Shown here in pieces: positions 11,590-23,390 of a stretch of DNA of 64,000 nt (its first letter is position 1; every line of letters starts with the position of its first letter). Origin of the DNA: Bactericera cockerelli. Its lineage: Eukaryota > Arthropoda > Insecta > Hemiptera > Triozidae. The notes beneath the pieces were generated by a model. That model ran no database searches, had not been told where the DNA came from, and saw only the letters and a program-made list of their open reading frames with translations. The position numbers and the translations under genes were made by a program. The stretch lies in assembly GCA_024516035.1 (NCBI GenBank), contig CM044958.1:25124727-25188726 (forward strand). The letters run 5' to 3'.

Positions 11590-11649
11590 GCAGTGCGGCC
11601 ATGCCTTTGTTCATATAGTTATTCCCTTTGCGTACGGGGAAACACCTAG
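11590..11649 (+). mobile_element. Helitron 3' end (relic)
   Basis: The phrase GCGGCCATGCCTTTG, then a CTTTGCGTACGGGG block and a terminal CTAG followed by T, matches the 3' end of the complete short Helitron at 17051-17322 (ACGGCCATGCC, CTTGCAAAGCACGGGC, CTAG|T). I could not locate the matching 5' end. Confidence 0.5.
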
Positions 11650-11753
11650 TTTATCATAAAAATAGCACATGATATGATAAAAAGTACCTCCTGTATTTAA
11701 AAGAAACTTCCTGTATTTAGTAGTACAAATCAATAAGCATTGCAGAGTTTTTT

Positions 11754-11882
11754 ACTTTCCTTATCCTATAATAAGGAAAGTATTGTATTCGTCGAAAATT
11801 TGACCTACCCAGTTTTTCACATTTCTGGACGAATCATAGCCTCAGGATACCAAAAAAGTTGTTTTTAGCCATTGGTCCGTGC

Positions 11883-11940
<58 letters not shown>

Positions 11941-12430
11941 GAACAGGATATCTCAAGAACGGTAAGAGCTAGAGACTTGAAATTTGGTATGCAAATCAAT
12001 TTTATACACCAGACGAACCACGAAACTTTTGGTTGAAATCGGCCGCAAAATGCGGCCTCAGGGCCGCAAATATTGGCCGCAAGCGCCGCTTCTATGAATT
12101 GGTTAAAGATACAAAAAAAGTTACAGAACAACATTTTCTTAGATTAAAAAAATAATAGGGGTCTCTTCTTATCATTTTTTTGATATCTTGAACTTTTTGG
12201 ACCTCGGCCCCAATTTACCGGTATTTTGGGGGGGACCCGCTCAGACTAACTTTTTTATTATTCATCCTAGATGGGGATTGTGACATATCAAATCCAATGA
12301 TTTTTAGGCGCTGATTACGAATTTGGCTTTAATTTTTAGCTGACTGTTACCTTTGAGTCACCAGTGGCTTTTGGTCCTGTTCCCATTCCTAAAATGATAA
12401 GGAAAGTCGTGTGATGTTTACACCAGATTT
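11754..12430 (+). mobile_element. Hairpin-ended repeat, copy 1 of 4
   Basis: It starts with the hairpin ACTTTCCTTAT - CCTAT - AATAAGGAAAGT and ends with GATAAGGAAAGTCGTGTGAT followed by GTTTACACCAGATTTT, so the first bases are also mirrored subterminally at the 3' end. Internal blocks are a CTGT microsatellite, ATATCTC[A/G]AGAACGGTA, and GC-rich GGCCGCAAATATTGGCCGCA. Three other copies lie at 41877, 43979 and 53008. Two of those are absent from their empty counterparts in copy A, so the unit is mobile. There is no coding capacity. The class is unknown: the hairpin and T-rich insertion sites could suit a Helitron-like element, but the CTRR end is missing. Confidence 0.75.
11882..11940. repeat. 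(CTGT)n microsatellite inside the hairpin-ended repeat
   Basis: About 14-15 CTGT units. At the same position the other family copies carry about 6 units (42007), a CTGT/GTGT mix (44107) and a short TGTG run (53140), so it is a length-variable part of the element. Confidence 0.92.
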
Positions 12431-13269
12431 TTCTTACCTGTTTCTTAAAATTCACGGCCATGTGAGACGGAGCTCCATTTTCTGAGAAATTCTAAATTAG
12501 CTATCCACATTAACCTCCCCCATTAACTTCGTTGAGTGGTGCGTCTGCATGTTTGACTGTTTGTTCCTTTATTGGCTCCAATAAGTGTTGTTGAGCCAAT
12601 CATCCGAAATCGTGCAAGTTTCGTGATTTCTTGCTGGATCGCGGATTGCGGCCATTCAGCCATTCCTACAATTAATTAAATCTTTTTTCAGTCCCTATAA
12701 GAAAGCTCAATAATACCTCCGCATATATCAGACTAAATGACAAGACGTATGAATGTGGAACACATCGTACGTACAGTTCACCAAGTACTTGCAATTTATT
12801 ACTCAAATTGCAGCTCTTCAAGCGGAAACTCTCGAAAAATAACGAGGACTTGCCTTGCTCATTTGAGAACATGTTCCATGTGTTTCATAGATTGATGTTC
12901 CTCATGTTCCTTGCATCTGGATTTACAACAGAAGAGGAGGGACGGAGTAAACAGGAGGAAAAATTGAGAAAGGATAGGCAAGTGCTGTGCCGTACTTTAG
13001 ATAACCTTTCACCATACAACGAGTAGTTCAACCTAATAATAATAATATCATTCCAAGGAGGTACTTGACCTGACCATCTCAAGCATTGGAAGGATAGAAT
13101 GATATACCCACTTTTTTATACCTTTTACTTTCATTATTCTATATAAAGGCAAGTATATTTTATTTCCCAAATTTTGTAATACTCGTAGTTAGTTTTCAGT
13201 TTCAAAACACGTTATTGGAATCCCACAGCTTAAAACCAAAGTTTTAGTTGTTGCATTAGTCCGTTAGCG
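12431..13269. other. No recognisable feature
   Basis: A mixture of AT-rich and slightly GC-richer sequence. Short overlapping open frames on both strands (about 65-72 residues) lack any motif. No similarity to the rest of the window was noted. Confidence 0.4.
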
Positions 13270-13520
13270 CTTTGTTAGCTCAGTTAGCTCAGTGGTAAGA
13301 TACTCCCTTGCCACGCGGAATATTCCGCATGGCAAATGCGGAATATCCCGAGAAATTTGTATTCAAAATTTGGTTACACTTATCTGTTACCGAAGGGATA
13401 CCTTCGGGTGCGCTCGTGTTGACCCAGCACCTGAATGGACAACCTATAAAACAGACAACAAGTGTCTACGAAATAACAAAGGCTGTGAAACACTCATCTT
13501 TCAACAACAAAAAGAGACAT
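13270..13520 (+). repeat. tRNA-like head plus repeat shared with 61626-61770
   Basis: TTAGCTCAGTGGTAAGATAC is a good Pol III A box. Downstream, CGTGTTGACCCAGCACCTGA and CTACGAAATAACAAAGGCTG recur at 61626-61770. Between them is a small palindrome, CCACGCGGAATATTCCGCATGG with one mismatch at its edges. It is probably a SINE of a third family. The open frames of 78 and 151 residues crossing it have no recognisable protein features. Confidence 0.5.
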
Positions 13521-13751
13521 CCCAGTCTGCTTTTAACCCACTAAATAAGTTTAAGTATAAAGTAGTGCTTTATATAAGAAGGAAAACTAAAGTTGAGTCC
13601 AGTCGAGTCTTTGCTACTAAAAAGAATGCTTTCTTCCCCAAATTCGTTAAATGTTTGTCTGAAACTTATTTGGAAAAACCGAATTGTTTTCGAGAAAAAA
13701 TTGAGTGCGTTATTTATCTTCAGCCGCCCTGTATAGTAACTAAATAACCCA

Positions 13752-13990
13752 AACCGACCTCAGTAGCCAAGGCAATAGCCCCGTAACCTGGAGATGAGAG
13801 GTTCGACTTCCAAGCGTGCGATGTTCTGGTAAGGCGAGTTTTAGTCATTGTGACACTTATGTGACCGGAGGTCGGTGGTTCGAAACCAAAGATTTAGTAA
13901 AGTGAGTTCAGTAATCTTTTTGTGATATCACATCCTGATTAACACAAATATGACAACAACAAAAAATATTGTAACTATCACAAATTTGAT
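13752..13990 (+). mobile_element. SINE-like repeat with GTGATATCACAT tail
   Basis: AACCGACCTCAGTAG occurs here and at 57812. B-box-like GAGAGGTTCGACTTCC and GGTGGTTCGAAACC are followed by TAAAGTGAGTTCAGTAAT and GTGATATCACATCCTGAT. Related tails are at 14540, 18020, 33995 and 57880. The A box is poorly preserved. Confidence 0.5.
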
Positions 13991-14437
13991 AACTGTACAG
14001 TAAGTAGGTACTACGACACAATATTGAATAATTTTTAGTAAGATGAATGATTATGGTTCGCATGTAATGCAAATAATGTAATACATCATGCAAAATAGTA
14101 TGTCTATTTAGCACAATTCCAATTATAACGTAATTTATGCTTGTTATGTTCTGGTACCTCTATCCCTTTTCCTTTCACAAAAAAATGAAAATTCGTTCTG
14201 CAAACTGAATATTGTGTGCAGTTAAAAAAATATTTCACCGACCGATTTTTTATTTATTTCATTTTTACTTTTTCCTGAATATTTACTTTGTAATTGCATG
14301 AGCGTTAATTTATCATGTTGGGTGAACTCGGACGATTTCTGATATAGGTACAATGTACATACCTGCATAATATATTATGTGGAAACTTTTGTTGTATGCA
14401 TGTACTATGAAATTAGTCGGATCCAACCACACTCTTA

Positions 14438-14560
14438 AACAGCAGTGATCGCACTTAACATATAAGACTCCTAACCTGGAGGTCGAAGGTTCGAGTCCCT
14501 ATGTGTATGGCAAATATTAGTTCGGTGAGTTCAAGTAGTGAAATATCACATTACTAAAAC
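14438..14560 (+). mobile_element. SINE-like fragment, same tail family
   Basis: B-box-like GAAGGTTCGAGTCCC is followed by GGTGAGTTCAAGTAGTGAAA and TATCACATTACT, parallel in layout to 13752-13990. Confidence 0.4.
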
Positions 14561-14871
14561 TAAGCAACTTGAGTGTCTGCTTTGCATCTTCGTGTTGAAC
14601 ATGTCCCATAAATGTATATTCAGTCTTATGGAGGGAATAAAAAGTGAAAACCTTGTCGTTTCAAACAAAAATCTACAATCTTATGTTATCTTTGAAACCT
14701 TCAGACCTTTAAAACTTCTGAGAGCCTCTGAATGGTGAAATTTTCAATTTAAATTTAAATTCGTTTGAAAATCTATATACGAGCTATTCCAGTCTTTTGT
14801 ATTTTCAGAATTATCGTCTAAGCCTTTGTAAGTTATAATTTATGACTTGTGAGGCTTTGACAGACACGTCT

Positions 14872-14892
14872 TTTTCTCTCTTTCTCTCTTGG

Positions 14893-14924
<32 letters not shown>

Positions 14925-14935
14925 TCTCCGTCCCT
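14872..14935. repeat. (TC)n-rich microsatellite
   Basis: Interrupted CT/TC repeat of about 60 bp. Confidence 0.9.
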
Positions 14936-15564
14936 CGTCAATGTCTAGGTTTTTTTTTCGACAAAGGACCTTTCCAATAGCTAGCTAGCATTTGTTATCT
15001 CTCTCGACACATTCAAAAAGGTACCCTTGTGCTATCAATATTGGTATTAAAGTTAGCCCTGTTGGCAAAATAAACATTTGGAATTAACCTACAAGTATGT
15101 ATGCAGTAGAAGAAGAGAGGATGCGACAGTAGTTCATCCTGCAGGGATTATTCCTACATTTGGAAAGAGCTTTTAGCAGAGCGAAAGTTGATTGAATCGA
15201 AAATGTAAACCGTTTTATAGGAAACTTTCAGTCTCTCACCCCAGTGCAAAATCAAAGCTCATCTTGCAAAGGGTAGAGAAAGCTTTTCCATTTCTCTCGT
15301 AATGAAAATCACGAGTAAGGAAAAGGTGATAAAGTGAGACGTGAATAATTTATGAGCGAGACAGAGAATCCAGGAGGAAGGGAGGAAAGAGAGGAGAAGA
15401 ATCAATACACATACCTACTCCTATTTAATATTGTATACCATTGATCAATCAGCCAATGTTCCTTCGTCCTGATAGTGAGTCTTTGCTTCCTCTCACTTTT
15501 CTTATCTGCAGTCTCACTCCTAACTATTTTCTTCATGCTGATTTGTGCTCTATGTGAAAAGAAC
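14936..15564. other. Unduplicated sequence up to the start of copy A
   Basis: No gene or repeat recognised. The shared A/B sequence begins at 15565. Because copy B starts at an N gap, it is unknown whether homology to this stretch existed further upstream in B. Confidence 0.5.
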
Positions 15565-17050
15565 TGATGTTTCACTATTACTTATACTTAACTTTCAAGA
15601 GGTGTTGATATATTCATTGGGACATATTCAAAGTAGAACTCATTTTCCATGCATGACCATAGGAGTTGAAAGTTATGTTAAACGCTCGCTACTCGATTAT
15701 TTACATACCTGGCTGATTTTCGTTCTGATGTCAGAGCTGACGATGGTTTTGTTTCTCAACACTAATAACGACACAAGTTCTGTGTGCCGCCGCGTTGTCT
15801 ATCACAAGACTAACAAGACATACATACATAACTTTGCAGCAATTTAATAAACTATAGAGCTGAAATTTGAAGAAAAAAAATTCAAGGCTTTATGTATTAC
15901 GAGGGCTTATATTATTCAGGGCCTTATATATTACAAGGCCTTAAATTATTATATTAGAATCATTCTAAGAGTTACAAGTCAATATACTTACAATTAAGAA
16001 ATTCAGACAGGTACCTTTAGAAGTGAAATTAGGAGTTCACTCAAGTTCATATCTCTTAAACTTGCTATGAAGAATGATTGTGATACAGGCCCCTCGGGCC
16101 GTTCAGGAAACAGTGCGAAAAAAATCTATCGGGCCCACAGTATCCATTACTCTATTTCACTTTCATGCTGGATGTTACTTAACATCGGTGGGTAATATCA
16201 GTGCTTACCTTAGATAAAGCTTAGGTTCTTTCGTTCTTTGGTAGGAATCTTTATGAATGGTTTTGAATATCCAAAAACAATGACTCAGCTTTGCAACATC
16301 TGTAACAATGCGAATAAGATATTACATTTTTAAAAGTAAAACCATTGTATCTCTCCGTATTTGTACCTTGCTTTTATACTGTACAGTGTACATACAGTAT
16401 GTACATAATAAGTTCAATGTAGGTACCTATGTATTTCTTACTAAGAAATCTAATGGCATTATTGTTATCATCATAGTAAGTTTACTTTTGTGTATAGTTA
16501 CATAATACATAATATTTACCTTTTCCTATTTTTGACTTTGGTTTATGTGCAATTATTGTATTTGTCAACCAATAATAAATAAATAAAATGTAGGTAAATA
16601 TTTTATAATTACGTCAGAACGGATTCCTGAAGATTCCATGTCTAAATTTATGATCGCCCGTTATTTCGTTGTATGCAATATGCAAGATGTTGAACGTAAT
16701 GTACAATTGTAGGTACATCTCAATAGATTATACTATATTTTGTGAGAAATTTTCAATTTTGCCAACCAAGGTCCAAATTATGAAACAGGATTTGTTAATG
16801 TTATTAGTAGACACTATCCCTTAACTTTCATCTTGACAACAACTGTAGAGGTCATAATCTATTTTTTAACGTGATACAATAGTTTATTCACGGTATACAA
16901 ATTTGTCTTGTGCCTATCAACCCGGCTAAATGGGTTGCTTTTGCCCAATGCCAGAAAAAAATTATAACGGCAGGATTCGAGGAAATAAATTTTAGCAATA
17001 ATCATTTCAGAAGTTCACGTTGAAATCTAGCATCTATCTAACAACCATAA

Positions 17051-17322
17051 TCTCTATATATAAAACAGAAAAAAGGACTACCTACCTACCTACCTACCTA
17101 CCTACCTACCTACCTACCTATGTTTGTTTGTTTGTCCGAAGTTGTTTAGCCAAAACGGTAAGAGATAGCGAAAAATGTCTCAGAATTGACCCCCCCAAAA
17201 CCATTATCACTTTGTCCAGAAAAATTATAAAAAGTTCAAAAAGGCATTGCTGTCCAGCAGTACGGCCATGCCTTAGTAAATTTGAAATTTAGTCCCCTTG
17301 CAAAGCACGGGCAAACGGCTAG
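17051..17322 (+). mobile_element. Short non-autonomous Helitron, complete
   Basis: Starts TCTCTATATATAAAAC and ends AAACGGCTAG, inserted between A (17050) and T (17323) as expected for Helitrons (5'-TC...CTAG-3', A/T target, no duplication). Copy B has the intact empty site ACCATAA|TAAATTG at 31171-31184. Internally there is a CTAC/CCTA microsatellite (about 17079-17120) and AAACGGTAAGAGATAGC, also found in the larger Helitron at 37371-38722. No Rep/helicase coding, so it would be mobilised in trans. Confidence 0.88.
17079..17120. repeat. (CTAC)n microsatellite
   Basis: About ten CTAC units near the 5' end of the Helitron. In the larger related element at 37371-38722 a different short repeat (ACAAAGAT) occupies the equivalent position. 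Confidence 0.92.
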
Positions 17323-17904
17323 TAAATTATATTTTGAATGATGTTTTTTGAACTTGATTTCCAATCATTTCAGCGCTAAGTATTAGCTATAAATGTCTAA
17401 TATAGGAACTTGGCACTAAACTGGTAGGAACGTATAGTCTCTTTATACGTTCTTACTCTCTTTTTCGTTTCCTTTGTTTAAATGCAGTCTGAATGGGAAA
17501 ATACGTAGCTCTATGGAATTATTATAATTATGTACTATATCAAATATGAAATGGGTATTCAAAGTAAGTTAAACAAACATAGAAAATAATTAGAACTATA
17601 TGTTCGTTATAAATATTTATATTTTATCCATGTTTATAGCAGATTGCAGACACTTAATAATAATTATGTAATATTTCTTTCTCTTTATTTCCTCGGTTTA
17701 CTAGTCCTCTCTCTGTCTCTTTCTCTCTCTCTCTCTTTCTTTCCCCTTTGTCCAACAATGAACGTTACAGTTTAAAAAAAGTTAAAACTTTTTACTTTTA
17801 TAAGTGAAGTCATAAAAATTACAAATTGAATTTACTAAAAAATTCAAACTTAATAAGCGCAACAAAAGTTTGAAAAACTATCAAGTCACTTGACATTAAC
17901 TTCC

Positions 17905-18060
17905 GGAGCACTCCTAGTCTGCTGGATTACCAACTAAGGTTGGTAATCCAGTAATCCATTGGGAAGTGGACTCATATCCAGAGGTCCAAGTTCAGCGAAG
18001 ATTTGAGTGAGTTTGAATTATTGTGATATCACATTGTGATGAATATAAATATTATAACTT
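17905..18060 (+). mobile_element. SINE-like repeat, GTGATATCACAT tail (copy A)
   Basis: Contains the direct/inverted phrase GGATTACCAACTAAGGTTGGTAATCC (a short palindrome), then TATCCAGAGGTCCAAGTTC and a TGTGATATCACATTGTGATG tail. The allelic copy in B is 33888-34030. Both copies carry it, so it predates their split. Confidence 0.45.
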
Positions 18061-18429
18061 TTTTCGTAACTTTCGGCATTTTAATATTGCACAGGAATTG
18101 AGCTTACATACCCTACTGAGCCTAGTAACATTGAAAAGACTTTATTTGCTTATTTTCAGATTCAGACAAGCGACTAGTCGATTGATTGCATTTTTGGTTT
18201 TTGTCGAAAAATAAACTGTTTTTGATTGCATTGTCCGACAGAAAAAATATAAAAATGGAGTGATAATAAATAATTTACAAGTGTCCCCAAGCGCAGTCGG
18301 ATTTTAGCAAGAAAGTTTGGTTTGAGTTCATTATGACAAGCACAGATCAGACAAACTCGTTAGTATTAACTTTTTTTTAATTGATAATATATCCTGTATC
18401 CAGGCATTCCTCTATAGATACGAAAAGGG

Positions 18430-19040
18430 TATTAGAGAGAGAGAGAGAGAAGGAGCAAGGTAGTGGGGTAAACTACCTTGCTCCTTCTCTCCCTTTCTTT
18501 GTCCCACTACCTTGCTCTTTCTCTCCCTTTTTTTGCCCCACTACCTTGCTCCTTCTCTCCCTTTCTTTTCCCCACTACCTTGCTCCTTCTCTCCCTTTCT
18601 TTGTCCCACTACCTTGCTCTTTCTCTCCCTTTCTTTACCCCACTACCTTGCTCCTTCTCTCCCTTTTTTTGCCCCACTACTTTGCTCCTTCTCTCCCTTT
18701 CTTTGTCCCACTACCTTGCTCCTTCTCTCCCTTTCTTTGTCCCACTACCTTGCTCCTTCTCTCTCTTTCTTTGTCCCACTACCTTGCTCCTTCTCTCCCT
18801 TTTTTTGCCCCACTACCTTGCTCCTTCTCTCCCTTTCTTTGTCCCACTACCTTGCTCCTTCTCTCCCTTTCTTTGTCCCACTACCTTGCTCCTTTCTCTC
18901 CCTTTCTTTGTCCCACTACCTTGCTCCTTCTCTCTCTTTCTTTACCCCACTACCTTAGTGGTAGTGGGACAAAGAAAGGGAGAGAAGGAGCAAGGTAGTG
19001 GGGTAAAGAAAGGGAGAGAAAGAAAGGGAGAGAGACTTGC
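18430..19040. repeat. 34-bp minisatellite (copy A), core inverted relative to copy B
   Basis: The core 18473-18957 is about 14 units of a pyrimidine-rich 34-mer (CTCCTTCTCTCCCTTTCTTT then GTCCCACTACCTTG). The flanks 18440-18470 and 18958-19020 carry the same unit on the opposite strand, and in copy B the whole array lies in that flank orientation. Both switch points are small palindromes: AGTGGGGTAAACTACC near 18460 and CACTACCTTAGTGGTAGTG near 18949. The unit has no stop codon in any of three frames and 34 is not a multiple of 3, so three overlapping 148-205 residue frames exist. None is a gene. Confidence 0.93.
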
Positions 19041-19821
19041 ACGGGTACGGGGATATCGCTACCTCTGGGTGTGAACGTATAATTGACGGTAATTGAATTA
19101 GCATATCTCAAATTTCTATTCGAAATGCCTCTAATTTTTCCAAGTGGAGGGAGATCGGATCGGATGTGCATGGGTAGGGATGTTTAGTAACCTAGCAGAT
19201 CGGAGGGGACGGGAATTGGGAGGGATGTTTAGTAACTCAAGGTTTACCTTTCCTACCGGGTGGATATAAATCAGGGTTAATAATCATGTGAGACGAAATT
19301 TAGGCCTACTTGAAAAATCATGGTGCTAGTACATAACTTAATATTATATAGGTTTATTTTCATAATGTAATTTAAATTAAAAAAGAAAAATGATGAAATA
19401 GCTTGATCAGTCATCTATAATAATGTGTTTAATTTAAATAAAAAAAAATATTATAAAATCTAATGTTCGCATTTATACCACCAATTTTCCCTAAACCATT
19501 TGTTAGTGGCTCTATCAAATTGTATATTTTATACTGATCAAAATTTAAGTTTAGATTGTTCATCAACAGCAAAAGCTTTCGGATGGTTTCAATACCTACC
19601 ACACGGTATACCTATTTGAACATGAAGCTCTAAACGCCAGAAATGTATGAATTTTGAATGAATTATGAATAATCATAATGAAGTTAAAATGCCATTGAAA
19701 ACTGCTGAGAGGTGAATAATGCTGTGCTTGTCATTGGCGACGGGCTGATAATTTTATAAGTATACACATTACATGTATTTATGTATAATTTTATAAGTAT
19801 ATAGCTAGGTTTTGGTATATA

Positions 19822-20109
19822 GAAGTCACCGTGGCAGAGTGAGTTAGCGCGCTAGGCATTGCACGCACGGTGACCTGGGTTCGATCCCCAGCGGGGCAGG
19901 ATTTTTTTCTGCTCTGTACTTGGGTGTTCGGGGTCCACTCATACCTCGTGAGGAAAAATGAGTAGCTGCTTTAATGTTAGCAGCGACCAGTGGCGGAATT
20001 ATAGGCAAAAACAAGATTATTAGGATATTTAAGATATGGACAAGTCCTATAATTCTGCGCTACCCACTAAAATTGTGATGTAATAACACAAAGAAACACA
20101 TTATTATTA
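19822..20109 (+). mobile_element. tRNA-derived SINE, family 1, with 16-bp target duplication
   Basis: A-box-like GTGGCAGAGTGAGTTAGCGC, B-box GGTTCGATCCCCAGC, body 'CTCATACCTCGTGAGGAAAA', ATT tail. The direct repeat TAGGTTTTGGTATATA flanks it (19806-19821 and 20110-20125). Copy B has the single, empty version of this site near 37071-37087. A foldback then inserted at the TA ending the right duplication, giving an order of events: SINE first, foldback second. Confidence 0.9.
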
Positions 20110-21224
20110 TAGGTTTTGGTATATACAGTATGTTTCAGAAAAGGTGGCCACCCCCTCGTAACTTTTGAACGCGACGGAATTTTTCAATTCTGTAAAGTCC
20201 TAGGTATAGGAAGTGCCCTACGGCCCATGCTGTGGTCATATTTATTTTTGGCCCCGGTCGGTATGTTTCAGAAACATACTGCATACAGTATGTTTCAGAA
20301 AAGGTGGCCACCCCCTCGTAACTTTTGAACGCGACGGAATTTTTCAATTCTGTAAAGTCCTAAGCATAGAAAGTGCCCTATGGCCCATCCTGTGGTCATA
20401 TTTATTTTTGGCCCCGGTCGGCCCTTCCGGCTTTTAGGCCATATTTTTTCATTTTTCTCGCGAATTTTAAATGGAATGCTATATTTTTTATTCCTGTTAA
20501 TTAAAGTCCAAGTTAAACTGAGTATAATGAGCTTTTAAAATTTTCAAAAACCTTATCAGGGGTGGAGCTAGTAGGGTGCAAGTTTCAAAATTGTTACAAC
20601 CCTGTATTTCAGCGTTAGTTAGATTTTTTAGTACTTTTTTTATGTTCATAGGTTTAAAATATTGTTTTACACCATATGAAATCAAAAAAATATTCTTGTT
20701 TACTTCTAATCAGGGTCATAGTAAAGTTTTTGTAAAAGTCCTTTTTTTCTCACGTCAATTTTTCCGTGAATTAATGGTGTTCTCGAAATTGGCATTTTTA
20801 GAGGTGAAAGTCTGCAGTGACGTATGTTTTTTATGCTTGAAATCGAAAGAATACTTAACGGAAAAGCGATTAAAATCATAAAAAAAGCCATTTAACCTGC
20901 TAGTTTTTTCACGACAGTGTCCGGTAAAGTGGGTGAATTTCGTATTGGATTTTTTTGTTGTTGAGGAAACCCAATTGGCATAGAAAATAAATAATACCTA
21001 ATAAGGGAATAATACTTCAATTAACATAACTAAATGCGAAATTAAATGAAGACTTTTTCTTCTAAATCAGTACCGGATATTTTTTTTTTCTCTCTCTCTT
21101 TTCTTTTTTTCACTTTTCAAAGTTAAAGTTGTATCAAAAATAATTATCGGATAATGCTGCTTCTAAAGTCGGCCTAGGGGTCCCCTCTTGAGACAATTTT
21201 AGTTGTTAAGTTGGTAAAATCTGT

Positions 21225-21470
21225 AGAAAACACATTGTCAATAATTCTGGAGTCAGTCCGATGGCGCTTTGAATGCAACGATTCTTGTAGGATCACCGAA
21301 GTTAAGCAATGTCCAGCGAGGAGAAGACTTCGTGATGCTGGCATTCCGGCCTAACCCAGGCTGGGTGAGATAAATGTGTTTAGGAGGTTGGTGAGTTTCT
21401 TGCGAATGGAATGTAACACCCCCGTTATGATATGACCATGCAGTTGAAACGCGATATTAAACCCAAATTT
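21225..21470 (+). mobile_element. 5S-rRNA-derived SINE in the foldback loop
   Basis: TAGGATCACCGAAGTTAAGC followed by AATGTCCAGCG is very close to the conserved region of eukaryotic 5S rRNA, which carries its internal promoter. The body has CTAACCCAGGCTGGGTGAGA and ends in a short A-rich stretch. It is the best-preserved member of the family in the window. The mirror copy is at 32210-32450 in the second foldback, on the opposite strand because that element inserted in reverse. Confidence 0.75.
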
Positions 21471-21619
21471 TAAAAAAAATCATACTGGTGTTGCTAGTAA
21501 TGAATACCAGGTCTCTAAATAAAAATCTAATTATCTCGAAATTTAAGAGAAAAAAATACCAGGTCAAGTACCAAACTCTTGAGGGTGAAAATTAAACCAA
21601 TTCAATTATTTTAAAGAGG

Positions 21620-21620
<1 letters not shown>

Positions 21621-21663
<43 letters not shown>

Positions 21664-21665
21664 AA
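21621..21665. repeat. (GA)n microsatellite
   Basis: About 45 bp of GAGA at the loop/right-arm junction of the foldback. The reverse-complement CT tract lies at the other arm junction (about 21091). Confidence 0.9.
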
Positions 21666-23106
21666 AAAAAAATTATCCGGCACTGATTTAGAAGAAATAA
21701 TCTTCATTTAATTTCGCATTTAGTTATGTTAATTGAAGTATTATTCCCTTATTAGTTATTATTTATTTTCTATGCCAATTGGGTTTCCTCAACAAAAAAA
21801 AAATCCAATACGAAATTCACCCACTTTACCGGACACTGTCGTGAAAAAACTAGCAGGTTAAATGGCTTTTTTTATGATTTTAATCGCTTCTCCGTTAAGT
21901 TTTCTTTCGATTTCAAAACATATGTCACTGCAGACTTCAACCTCTAAAAATGCCAATTTCGAGATCACCATTAATTTACGGAAAAATTGACGTGAGAAAA
22001 AAAGGACTTTTACAAAAACCTTACTATGACCCTGATTAGAAGTAAACAAGAATATTTTTTTGATTTCATATGGTGTAAAACAATATTTTGAACCTACGAA
22101 CATAAAAAAAGTACTAAAAAATCTAACTAACGCTGAAATACAGGGTGTAACAATTTTGAAACTTGCACCCTACTAGCTCCGCCCCTGATAAGGTTTTTGA
22201 AAATTTTAAAAGCTCATTATACTCAGCCTAACTTGGACTTTAATTAACAGGAATAAAAAATATAGCATTCTATTTAAAATTCGCGAGAAAAATGAAAAAA
22301 TATGGCCTAAAAGCCGGAAGGGCCGACCGGGGCCAAAAATAAATATGACCACAGGATGGGCCATAGGGCACTTCCTATACCTAGGACTTTACAGAATTGA
22401 AAAATTCCGTCACGTTCAAAAGTTACGAGGGGGTGGCCACCTTTTCTGAAACATACTGTATACCAACAGACCAACATATCTCATTGTTCATATCATATAT
22501 TGTTAAATCACTAAGTACTCTTACGTTTCAAAAAGCGCTCTTAACCGATTTTTAGCGTCGAATTATGAAACAAGAATAAAGTTGAGAATTCAGCCTGACT
22601 GTTAATCAACTCGGGCTATAGTGCCCTGTGGTTGGTTGAAATTTCGACTTGGTGGAATGTCTGGTTTATCTCAACTTCAATCCTGCTTCATAATCTGGCC
22701 CTTATTAGAGAGTACCTACATTTAAATATGTGTACAGCGTACTCCAGCTCTGTGGTAACAAGAAAAATTTCCGAAGTGATTTTATGTTTGGCTTTTGTTT
22801 GTAGAGATGGACGTTTTTCTTTGTTAAAAATGATATTTACTTGAAAATGATTGGATTTTAAAAAACTGGATTAATAAAATGAAAATAAAAAAAACACTGC
22901 TAATCATTGACACAATATTTCATCTTTCAAATGGGACCATTTACAGAATGGGAACATCTACAGAATGTCTGTTGAATTTCGTCGAAATCCGTTCAGTAGT
23001 GTCTGAGATTTGCGCGTTACAAGGAATGTATTTAAGAGACCGACAGACAGACTGACGGACACGAAACCAAAGTTGCTGAGGAGGTTATGAAACGTCCAGA
23101 AATAGT

Positions 23107-23390
23107 AAAAAAATTAAAATCGGAGCAAAAAGATATTTTTTTTACAAATGCGAACACAATACTTCTGATTTCTAATAATAGATATTTCACGGAAGTAAGC
23201 GATTGGATCTAGTGGTTTGTTCAATGAAAGTCATGAAAACAGCTGTCCAGGTATGTTCTGATATTCATGTACAATTGTACATCTAATACAACTTCTCCTC
23301 TTACTTCCGATAAATTTCTAATGTTCGAAATCGGAAATATTGTGTTCGTTTTTGTAAAGAAAAAGTATTTGCTCCGATTTCAATTTATTT
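23107..23390. repeat. Inverted repeat, about 87-bp arms (copy A)
   Basis: AAAATCGGAGCAAAAAGATA through ATTTCACGGAAGTAA (23111-23197) pairs with TTACTTCCGATAAATTTCTA through TTGCTCCGATTTCAATTT (23302-23389). The same structure is in copy B at 41520-41875 with longer A/T runs, and half of it recurs at 58826-58920. A CGAAATCCGTTCAGTAGTGT phrase precedes it at 22985. Confidence 0.7.

Larger units (their letters stand above)
20126..22458. mobile_element. Large foldback, Tc1/mariner-type ends (copy-A insertion)
   Basis: Ends CAGTATGTTTCAGAAAAGG and CCTTTTCTGAAACATACTG, bordered by TA at 20124-20125 and 22459-22460. The arms are close to 1 kb each, inverted and highly similar. The asymmetric loop (about 21080-21660) contains a 5S-derived SINE. 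The left tip is partly duplicated: 20126-20270 repeats at 20287 onward with a small GTTTCAGAAAC palindrome between. No transposase motif was recognised in the arms, so the superfamily call rests on the TA target and terminus style. A second copy is at 31261-33385. Confidence 0.88.

Noticed and set aside
13292..13747. 151-residue frame
   Set aside because: It crosses a tRNA-like A box, a palindrome and a dispersed repeat shared with 61626. The sequence has no recognisable protein features.
18381..19074. Long open frames (148-205 residues) rich in Leu/Ser/Pro/Phe, and the 151-319 residue frames at 34352-35343
   Set aside because: They are translations of the 34-bp minisatellite, which has no stop on one strand. 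All three frames are open at once, so they are not genes.
21270..21310. 5S rRNA gene
   Set aside because: Only part of the 5S sequence is present, followed by an unrelated tail repeated elsewhere. It is a SINE.
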